Assembly (NCBI GenBank): GCA_006218045.1
Contig: VBWB01000012.1
Location: 35,675-99,674, forward strand
Direction: 5' to 3'
Source of the DNA: Stygiobacter sp.
Lineage (GTDB): Bacteria; Pseudomonadota; Alphaproteobacteria; Rhodospirillales; Magnetospirillaceae
Length of the DNA stretch: 64,000 nucleotides
The position numbers and the translations under genes are program-made. Positions within the stretch are counted from its first letter, which is position 1. Each line of letters starts with the position of its first letter. The notes beneath the pieces were generated by a model that was not told the origin of the DNA, made no database searches, and saw only the letters and a list, made by a program, of their open reading frames with translations. Shown in pieces: positions 8,357-14,816 of the stretch.

Positions 8357-8358
8357 GT

Positions 8359-8467
8359 GGGCTACCGCCCACGCCCGTTTGGGGAGAACCCCGAACCCCC
8401 TTCGGTTTTATTGATGAAAGCCAAGGAGGGGTGGGGCATGGCCCCAAATGGGTGCGGGCGATAGCCC
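8359..8467. repeat. Long imperfect inverted repeat between convergent genes
   Basis: GGGCTACCGCCC... (26 bp, 8359-8384) and the reverse complement of 8442-8467 match at 22 of 26 positions by eye. The arms flank a G/C-rich core that can also pair in part. It fills the gap between the phosphatase-like gene and htpG, which converge. It could end transcription from both sides, or be a copy of a dispersed extragenic palindrome. Confidence 0.6.
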
Positions 8468-8494
8468 GGTAAACCCATCGGGGCGCATCTCCGT

Positions 8495-10360
8495 TCAGCC
8501 GATCCCCTTTTCCATGATGCCGGCCAGACGACGGGCGAAGTCCATGGGATCGGCGGGCATTTCACCCTCGACGATGCGGGCCTGATCCAGCAGCAGCCAC
8601 GACGCGTCCTCGACGGCTTCACGTCCGCCCGCCTTGACCCGTTCGGCCATGGCCTTGATCAGGCCGTGGCGGGGGTTGATCTCCAGGATGCGCGGGGTGT
8701 CGTGGTCCACCTGCTTGTGCGCCTTCAGCAGCTTTTCCAGGTGCAGGCTCATCTGCCCGGCATCGGTGACCAAGCAGACCGCCGAATTGGTCAGGCGGTC
8801 GGAGGCGCGCACGTCCTTGACCTTGTCGCCCAGGTTCAGCTTCAAGGCGGCGATCAGGGTCTCCAGGCTGGTGGTGTCGGCGGCGTCCGGCTTGGCCGCC
8901 TCGGCCTGTTCGTCGGCCTTGACCGCCGACAGGTCGGCGCTGCCATCGGTGACCGAGATCAGCGTCTTGCCGTTCCATTCGCCTAAAGACGGCACCCAGA
9001 ATTCGTCGATGGGGTCGGTCAGCAGCAGGACTTCCACCCCCTTGGCGATGAAGCCTTCCAGTTGCGGGCTCTTCTTCAGGTTGGCGACGCTGTCGCCGGT
9101 GGCGTAATAGATCGCCTCCTGGCCCTCCTTCATGCGGGCCACCACCTCATCCAGGCTGGTCCAGCCTTCGGCCCGGGTGGTCTGGAAACGCGACAGGGCG
9201 ACGATGTCGGTCTTGCGCTCGAAATCCTCGTAGATGCCCTCTTTCAGCACGGCGCCGAAATTTTCCCAGAACACGGCATAGGCTTCGGCATCGCCTTCGG
9301 CTTTTTTCTTCAACTCGCTCAACACCCGCTTGACCAGACCGGTCTTGATCTTGGCCAGCACCGGATTGTGTTGCAGCATCTCGCGGCTGACGTTCAAGGG
9401 CAGATCCTGGCTGTCGACGACACCGCGCAGAAAGCGCAAGTAAGGCGGCAGCAGATCGGCGGCTTCATCGGTGATGAAGATGCGCTTGACGTAAAGCTTC
9501 AGGTGGTTCTTGCGTTCGGGCTGGAACAGGTCGAACGGCTTCGATCCCGGCACATAGAGCAGGCCGGTATATTCGATGGCGCCCTCGGCCTTGTAATGGA
9601 CGGTCAGCCACGGCTCGTCGAAGGCATGGGCGACGTGGTGATAGAACTCGGTGTATTGCTCGGCGGTGATGTCGGCTTTCGATCGCGTCCACAGGGCCGA
9701 GGCCGAGTTGACGGTCTCTTCGTCCTTGTCCTTCTCGGCCAGCATCACCGGGATGGCGATGTGGTCGGAATAACGCTTGATGATGGCGCGCAGGCGATGG
9801 GCTTCCAGGAATTCCTTGGCGTCGTCGCGTAAGGTCAGGACCATGCGGGCGCCGCGTTCGGCGTTGTCATCCTCAGCGATGGTGAAGCTGCCCTTGCCGT
9901 CGGAGTCCCAGCGCCAGCCTTGGGTCTCGCCGGCTTTCCTGGTGAACACCGTTACCGTGTCGGCGACCATGAAGGCGGAATAGAAGCCGACGCCGAACTG
10001 GCCGATCAGGCTGGTGTCCTTCTTGGCATCGCCAGAGAGCCGGCTCATGAACTCGGCGGTGCCGGATTTGGCGATGGTGCCCAGATTGCTGATCAGGTCG
10101 TCGTGGTTCATGCCGATGCCGTTATCGGCGATGGTCAGGGTGCCGGCATCCTTGTCGATCCGGATGCGGATGCAGAACTCGCCGCCGCCTTCGGCCAGAT
10201 GGGTCTGGGTTTGGGATTCGTAGCGCAGCTTGTCGCAGGCGTCGGAAGCGTTGGAAACCAGCTCGCGCAGGAAGATTTCCTTATTGGAATAAAGCGAGTG
10301 GACGACGATATCCAACAGCTTGGCGACTTCCGCCTGAAATTCCCGCTTTTCTTCGGCCAT
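8495..10360 (-). CDS. htpG: Chaperone protein HtpG (bacterial Hsp90)
   Basis: HtpG is a cytosolic ATP-driven dimeric chaperone. The 621-residue product has the N-terminal GHKL ATPase with EIFLRELVSNASDA, the DNGIGM motif and GQFGVGFYSAFM, a middle domain with the FDLFQPERKNHLKLYVKR and SREMLQHNP segments, and the C-terminal dimerisation domain. The start MAEEKREFQAEVAKL at 10360 is preferred over an ATG four codons upstream, because the GAGGAA likely to be the ribosome site overlaps that earlier start. Length and motifs are normal. A 12-bp palindrome lies upstream at 10420-10431. Confidence 0.97.
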   Translation of the reverse strand: MAEEKREFQAEVAKLLDIVVHSLYSNKEIFLRELVSNASDACDKLRYESQTQTHLAEGGGEFCIRIRIDKDAGTLTIADNGIGMNHDDLISNLGTIAKSGTAEFMSRLSGDAKKDTSLIGQFGVGFYSAFMVADTVTVFTRKAGETQGWRWDSDGKGSFTIAEDDNAERGARMVLTLRDDAKEFLEAHRLRAIIKRYSDHIAIPVMLAEKDKDEETVNSASALWTRSKADITAEQYTEFYHHVAHAFDEPWLTVHYKAEGAIEYTGLLYVPGSKPFDLFQPERKNHLKLYVKRIFITDEAADLLPPYLRFLRGVVDSQDLPLNVSREMLQHNPVLAKIKTGLVKRVLSELKKKAEGDAEAYAVFWENFGAVLKEGIYEDFERKTDIVALSRFQTTRAEGWTSLDEVVARMKEGQEAIYYATGDSVANLKKSPQLEGFIAKGVEVLLLTDPIDEFWVPSLGEWNGKTLISVTDGSADLSAVKADEQAEAAKPDAADTTSLETLIAALKLNLGDKVKDVRASDRLTNSAVCLVTDAGQMSLHLEKLLKAHKQVDHDTPRILEINPRHGLIKAMAERVKAGGREAVEDASWLLLDQARIVEGEMPADPMDFARRLAGIMEKGIG

Positions 10361-10419
10361 GACGTTCCTCATCCCTGTTGATCGAATTCAACCCATGCCT
10401 CCCAAAAAAAGGGAAGCGC

Positions 10420-10431
10420 CCTCATATGAGG
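10420..10431. promoter_or_regulatory. Palindrome CCTCATATGAGG between htpG and hpf
   Basis: This perfect 12-bp palindrome lies in the 250-bp gap between the divergent genes htpG and hpf, about 60 bp upstream of htpG. It could be a regulator site for htpG. No protein can be named. The rest of the gap shows no gene. Confidence 0.3.
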
Positions 10432-10611
10432 TGGTTCGAGCAAGCTTGCAAGCCCGCCCGTGATTGGCAACAATGGATGCCCCCCTTCGTTGCCCGCCTT
10501 CCTTGTTGCTCTGGGTGGAACGAATCGGTATGTATAGCGGCCCCGCGGGTGCGGGCCGCGGCTGCGACGCGCAAGGAACCGGCGCAGCGACAGAGAACGT
10601 AGGAGATGTTC

Positions 10612-10968
10612 ATGCAGAATCCCCTCCAGATCACCTTTCATGGGATCGACCATTCGGAAGCCGTGGAAACCCGCGTGCGCGAGAAGGTGGCCAAGCTGGA
10701 GCAATTTTTCGATCGCATCACCTCGTGTCGGGTGGCCATCGAATCCGATCACAAGAATTCGTCCAACCTGCACCACAAGGGCAATTCCTATCTAGTCCGC
10801 ATCGACCTGAACGTTCCCGGCTCGGAACTGGTGGTCAAGCGCGAATCCGACGAGCATGAAGATGTCTATGCCGCGCTGAAGGGCGCTTTCCAGGCCATGG
10901 AACGTCAGCTCAAGGAATACGTTGCCCGCGCACGCGGCGACGTGAAGTCCCGCGCCAACGCCTCCTGA
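10612..10968 (+). CDS. hpf: Ribosome hibernation-promoting factor (HPF/RaiA family)
   Basis: This family binds the 30S subunit near the decoding site and silences or dimerises ribosomes in slow growth. The 118-residue product is the short form, holding only the S30AE fold: MQNPLQITFHGIDHSEAVE, then the KLEQFFDRITSCRVAIE strand-helix and the DVYAALKGAFQAMERQLKEY helix. The second ATG (10612) is chosen because AGGAG at 10601-10605 is six bases away, whereas the ATG at 10606 touches it. It stands alone, with an AT-richer gap on both sides. Confidence 0.93.
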   Translation: MQNPLQITFHGIDHSEAVETRVREKVAKLEQFFDRITSCRVAIESDHKNSSNLHHKGNSYLVRIDLNVPGSELVVKRESDEHEDVYAALKGAFQAMERQLKEYVARARGDVKSRANAS

Positions 10969-11150
10969 TCTCGGTGTCTTGCCGGCCTTGATCACCCGCT
11001 GCCCTTGGGGCGGCGGGTGATTATGTGCGTCCGCGCCCCGACGCGTGAATTGGAAATTTCGATCAGCCCCCCCAGATGTATTGATGTTTGCGCCCTTCTG
11101 CGTTAGAAGGCGCCATTCTTCGCACGTGCGAACGTGATTTCAGGCATTCC

Positions 11151-12008
11151 ATGAACATCGATCTGGCCCGCACCTTCCTGGAAATCGTCGAAACCGGCAA
11201 CTTCAACAAGGCGGCGGAACGTCTGAGCGTGACCCAATCCACGGTTTCCATGCGCATCAAGGCGCTGGAGGACGAATTGGGTCGCCCCTTGTTCCTGCGC
11301 TCGAAGACCGGCACCGAACTGACCGCCGCCGGGTCGCAATTCCGCCGTTATGCCGCCACCATGGTCCGCGTGTGGGAACAGGCGCGCCAGGAAATCGCCC
11401 TGCCCGCCGGTTTCCGCACCGTGTTGAACGTGGGTGGTCAGTTTTCCCTGTGGGATCGCCTGCTGGTGCAATGGATTCCGTGGATGCGCACAGCGCTGCC
11501 CGACGTGGCGCTACGGGCCGAGGTGGGGTTGTCCGACGGGCTGATGCGCCGCCTGGGCGAAGGTACCTTGGATATCGGCGTCATGTACTCGCCCCAGGCC
11601 CGCCCCGGCCTGCATATCGAGAAATTGCTGGAAGAGCGCCTCATCCTGGTGTCCACCCGCCGCGCCGGCGGCGATGACTGGATCAAGGATTACGTCTTCG
11701 TCGATTGGGGGCCGGAATTCCGCCAAGCCCATGGCCAGACCTTCCCCGACCAGCCGTCGCCGGCGGTGACCGTCGGCCTGGGCGCCTTGGGGCTGCAATA
11801 CATCCTGTCGTCGGGCGGATCGGGCTATTTCCCCATGCGGGTGGTGCGGTCCTATCTGGCCGCCGGGCGCCTGTTCGCGGTGGAGGGCGCAGCGGAATTT
11901 CGCCGTCCCGCCTGGCTGGTCCATCCCCAGGACGAGGCGCGCGAGGACTGGTTCCACACGGCGCTGGATGGATTGCGCCATGTGGCTTCGCTGGAAAGCG
12001 AAGATTAA
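11151..12008 (+). CDS. LysR-family transcriptional regulator
   Basis: This 285-residue regulator has an N-terminal winged helix-turn-helix (RTFLEIVETGNFNKAAERLS, then VTQSTVSMRIKALEDELG) and a C-terminal periplasmic-binding-protein-like effector domain. The ATG at 11151 gives the canonical LysR start MNIDLARTFLEIVE; 21 codons of open frame before it do not look like the family. No divergently transcribed target gene sits beside it, so its regulon cannot be guessed from context. Its end overlaps the end of a small convergent gene by four bases. Confidence 0.94.
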   Translation: MNIDLARTFLEIVETGNFNKAAERLSVTQSTVSMRIKALEDELGRPLFLRSKTGTELTAAGSQFRRYAATMVRVWEQARQEIALPAGFRTVLNVGGQFSLWDRLLVQWIPWMRTALPDVALRAEVGLSDGLMRRLGEGTLDIGVMYSPQARPGLHIEKLLEERLILVSTRRAGGDDWIKDYVFVDWGPEFRQAHGQTFPDQPSPAVTVGLGALGLQYILSSGGSGYFPMRVVRSYLAAGRLFAVEGAAEFRRPAWLVHPQDEAREDWFHTALDGLRHVASLESED

Positions 12009-12226
12009 TTCCTGATGTGGCCGACCAGACAACGCACCTGATCGGCGGCGACGCCGTCGCGGGTCATCAATCGCATCAACACGTCATCCGACAACAGATC
12101 GTCCAGGCTGGGCTCGTCATTGCCCAGATACTGGACGCGCTTGACCTTGCGGGCCACGGCGAACGCGGCGGGGGTGGTGCGGCTGTCGGCGTCAAGGGCG
12201 GCGGGCGAGCAGATGTTGCGAATCAT
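12005..12226 (-). CDS. Small hypothetical protein
   Basis: This 73-residue protein is not one I can name. It starts MIRNICSPAALDADSRTTPA and ends with a predicted helical stretch, PSLDDLLSDDVLMRLMTRDG, followed by VAADQVRCLVGHI. Similar short proteins with a 'LMxRDGV...LR.L' tail occur in Rhodospirillales, from memory of the type rather than a search. The start is set by a purine-rich GAAAGGGGG upstream. A TATACT hexamer in the gap further upstream could be its -10. It converges with the LysR gene and overlaps its stop by four bases. Confidence 0.6.
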   Translation of the reverse strand: MIRNICSPAALDADSRTTPAAFAVARKVKRVQYLGNDEPSLDDLLSDDVLMRLMTRDGVAADQVRCLVGHIRN

Positions 12227-12445
12227 GGAGGCCCCCTTTCGTGTTGGTCGGCCATTACCAGTATAGTCTTTAACCAGCGCCACTTTGTCTACATGTTCAG
12301 AAGTATCTGTCGACCCGACAAAGGGCGGATATTTATGCAAATTTTATCAACAATTGCTGCGATGCGGCGCGCCATGCTGCACTGCGGCAGTTGTATTGCT
12401 CATATGGTGTCGACTGGGGCAGTAGACAAGAGAAACGTGGCGAAA

Positions 12446-13015
12446 TCAGGGCATCATGCGGTCTGATCCCAACACGCTGTCGCTGAGCACCGGATGATTG
12501 GCGCGGGCGTTGAACAGTTGATAATGCCACCACTCATTGCGATAGAAATCCCAGCCGGCGGTGGTCATGATCCCCATCAGAAGATGGCGATGACGTTGGG
12601 CCTGGGCGTCGATTTCCTGGTTGCCGTGATGGGAGCGCGGGGTGAATGCGTCGAAGGCGGTCCCCATGTCCAATTCAGCCCCGCTGGCAGCATCGATCAG
12701 GGTCAGGTCCACCGCCGCCCCCATGGAATGGGGCGAGCCGCGGCGCGGATCGGCGAGAAAGCCGGGATCGGGGGTGTGGTTCCATAAGATCCATTGGGCT
12801 TCCGCCGGGCGGAAGGCGTCGAAGATTTTCAGCCGCAATCCCAGGGGGCGGGCCAGTTCGACGGCGCGGGCCAACCGGCACTCGGCCTCGGCGTTCAAAA
12901 AGCAGCCGGCTTCCCTGGCGTAGACCGGCTTTGCGGTGAAGTTGCCGGGGGTGGCATAGGTCAGATCGATCACCACGTCGTGGCTGGCGGTGGTGATACG
13001 AACAAGCGGCGACAT
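12446..13015 (-). CDS. VanX/DdpX-type D-alanyl-D-alanine dipeptidase
   Basis: This 189-residue protein is of the M15D peptidase family, zinc enzymes that split D-Ala-D-Ala dipeptide. Seen in order are the substrate-binding FDAFRP, the zinc motif SPHSMGAAVDLTL (His and Asp ligands) and the catalytic-plus-ligand EWWHYQLF near the C-terminus. The start MSPLVRITTAS (13015) is preferred; the open frame runs 85 codons further upstream but that part lies across the tsaB promoter and looks non-coding. No van-type resistance genes are nearby, so a role in peptidoglycan recycling or D-Ala use is more likely than vancomycin resistance. No signal peptide is visible. Confidence 0.88.
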   Translation of the reverse strand: MSPLVRITTASHDVVIDLTYATPGNFTAKPVYAREAGCFLNAEAECRLARAVELARPLGLRLKIFDAFRPAEAQWILWNHTPDPGFLADPRRGSPHSMGAAVDLTLIDAASGAELDMGTAFDAFTPRSHHGNQEIDAQAQRHRHLLMGIMTTAGWDFYRNEWWHYQLFNARANHPVLSDSVLGSDRMMP

Positions 13016-13102
13016 CGGTGGGCCTCGTATGGTGTTTTGTTGCTGGCATTTGCCTAGGGTGCTGTGCAGTATAGCGGCCCTCTTTACCGTCCGGTCAATG
13101 TG

Positions 13103-13759
13103 ATGCTGATTCTTGCCCTGGATTCCGCCGGTTCCGCCTGTTCCGCCGCCGTGCTGCGCGATGGCATCGTCGTCGCCCGGCGCCGGGCGCTGATGGCGCG
13201 CGGTCAATCCGAGGTGCTGATCCCCATGGTCGGCGCGGTGATGGACGAGGCCGGCTTGACCTTCGAGCAACTGGATCTGCTGGCGGCCAGCGTCGGTCCC
13301 GGCGCCTTCACCGGTATCCGCATTGGTCTGGCGGCGGCCCGCGCCCTCGCCTTGGCGGCGGCCAAGCCGCTGGCCGGCATCCGCACCACCGACGCCATCG
13401 CCGCCGCCACCGACCCGGGGCAGCGCCGGGGGCGTCTGGTCATGGTGGTGATGGAATCGCGCCGCGCCGAATTATGGGTGCAGTGTTATGACGAGCACCT
13501 GACCGCCCTGGGGCCGATCCGGGCGCTGACGCCGGAACAGGCGGCGGCGGCGGCGGCGGGTGATGGTGCGGTGTTGCTGGCCGGCGACGGCGCTGCCTTG
13601 GTGGCGCCGCTGTTGCCCCGGGCGATACTGGCCGCCGATTGCGACCATGTGGATGCGGTGCGGGTGGCCCAATTGGCGGCGCAAGGCTGGCCCGACGCGG
13701 TGTTGCCGCCCGCGCCGCTTTATCTGCGCGACGCCGACGTCACTTTGGCGTGTGCCTGA
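13103..13759 (+). CDS. tsaB: tRNA threonylcarbamoyladenosine biosynthesis protein TsaB
   Basis: TsaB is the non-catalytic partner of TsaD in making t6A37 in tRNAs that read ANN codons. The 218-residue product has the ASKHA-type fold start MLILALDSAGSACSAAVLRD, then ASVGPGAFTGIRIGLAAARA, the conserved TsaB segment. The ATG at 13103 is chosen for this family-like start. The stop overlaps the rimI start (TGATG), the usual tsaB-rimI pairing. It is transcribed away from the VanX-like gene. Confidence 0.95.
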   Translation: MLILALDSAGSACSAAVLRDGIVVARRRALMARGQSEVLIPMVGAVMDEAGLTFEQLDLLAASVGPGAFTGIRIGLAAARALALAAAKPLAGIRTTDAIAAATDPGQRRGRLVMVVMESRRAELWVQCYDEHLTALGPIRALTPEQAAAAAAGDGAVLLAGDGAALVAPLLPRAILAADCDHVDAVRVAQLAAQGWPDAVLPPAPLYLRDADVTLACA

Positions 13760-14220
13760 TGATGATCGAACTGATCCCCGCCTCGCTGGTCCACGCCGCC
13801 CTGCTGTCGGGCATGCACGGTATCTGCTTCACCGATCGGTGGTCGACGGAAGCCATGGTCGAGTTGCTGGAAATGCCGGGGGCGGAAGGTTTGCTGGCGG
13901 TGGACGGCAATTCGCTGACGCCCTCGACGGTTCCGCCCGGCCCCGCCGGCATGGTGTTGTGGCGGGTGGCCGGCGACGAGGCCGAGATCCTGACCATCGC
14001 CGTGCTGCCGCCCTGGCGGCGCAGCGGCCTGGGGCAGCGCCTGCTGGAAGCGGCGGCCCGGGCCAGTCGGGCCAAGGGGGCGGTGGTGATGTTCCTGGAA
14101 GTGGCCGACGACAATCTGGGGGCCCAGGCCCTGTATCTGGCCAACGGCTTCGCCAAGGTCGGCTTGCGCAAGGGCTATTACGCCGACAAGGACGCCATCG
14201 TCATGCGGCGGGATTTTTAA
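13759..14220 (+). CDS. rimI: Ribosomal-protein S18-alanine N-acetyltransferase family (GNAT)
   Basis: This 153-residue GNAT acetyltransferase has the acetyl-CoA loop in LPPWRRSGLGQRLLEAA, then a FLEVADDNLGAQALYLANGF segment typical of RimI. The family acetylates the N-terminal alanine of ribosomal protein S18. It overlaps tsaB by one base, and the start is read as the first of two adjacent ATG codons. The 3' end overlaps the last 20 bases of an opposite-strand gene. The substrate is inferred from family and context. Confidence 0.9.
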   Translation: MMIELIPASLVHAALLSGMHGICFTDRWSTEAMVELLEMPGAEGLLAVDGNSLTPSTVPPGPAGMVLWRVAGDEAEILTIAVLPPWRRSGLGQRLLEAAARASRAKGAVVMFLEVADDNLGAQALYLANGFAKVGLRKGYYADKDAIVMRRDF

Positions 14221-14452
14221 CGGCCCGCTCCATCAATTCGCGGATTTCGTCCAGGCGCAGCACCAGGGCGACGATACCCAGCTTTTCTTCGACCTCGTTG
14301 CGCTCGGCCATCAGGGCGGCGCGTTCGGCGTCGTTCGCGGTCTTGAAGCGGATGTTCATGCCCTCTTCATAAAGGGCGTATTGGTCCAGGGCGTCGTCCA
14401 GCAACGCATCCAGGCGCTTTTTCTCCGCCAACAGTTCGGCCATGTCGATCAT
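14201..14452 (-). CDS. Small coiled-coil hypothetical protein
   Basis: This 83-residue protein is not a family I recognise. It is charged and almost all helical in look: MIDMAELLAEKKRLDALLDD, then ERAALMAERNEVEEKLG, with heptad-like leucine spacing that suggests a coiled coil. A second ATG three codons in is an alternative start. It lies eight bases downstream of an even smaller gene on the same strand, so the two probably share a transcript. Its 3' end overlaps the end of rimI by 20 bases. Confidence 0.65.
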   Translation of the reverse strand: MIDMAELLAEKKRLDALLDDALDQYALYEEGMNIRFKTANDAERAALMAERNEVEEKLGIVALVLRLDEIRELMERAVKNPAA

Positions 14453-14460
14453 CCCAGGGC

Positions 14461-14595
14461 TCAGGCGGCCAGGCGCTGCAAGGGGTTGAGGGCCTCGATC
14501 TGGGCGCGGGCGGCGGCATCGTTGCCGTGGGCCAGGGCGTCGGCCCGCGTTTCCTCGAAGGCGGTCAAGACCATCTCAAGAATGGCGGCATCCAC
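14461..14595 (-). CDS. 44-residue hypothetical microprotein
   Basis: A GTG start at 14595 is preceded by AGGGGAG (14604-14610) at an ideal eight-base spacing. The frame encodes 44 residues: VDAAILEMVLTAFEETRADA, then a short linker and an Ala-rich helix ending ALNPLQRLAA. The predicted protein is amphipathic and helical. It is the first gene of a probable two-gene unit with the coiled-coil protein downstream. I cannot name a family. The ribosome site, the codon bias and the tight spacing are the support. Confidence 0.55.
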   Translation of the reverse strand: MDAAILEMVLTAFEETRADALAHGNDAAARAQIEALNPLQRLAA

Positions 14596-14816
14596 GATCC
14601 GATCTCCCCTACAGGACATAAGTTATCAAGACTGTGTATTCAGCCTTGAATCGCTGATGATCTTATATCGAGAGCATGGGGTAAGGGAAGTCGTTCAATG
14701 GGATTAATACTCGTACCAATCCCTGCCAATACTTAACCGGAATTAGTTATTGTTTACCATTTGTGACTTATTGTGAACGCACGATGAATGACGCCTGAAC
14801 TTGTCATTAACGGATG

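Noticed and set aside
12446-13015. Vancomycin resistance locus
   Set aside because: Only a VanX-like dipeptidase is present. No vanH, vanA-type ligase or vanRS is nearby.
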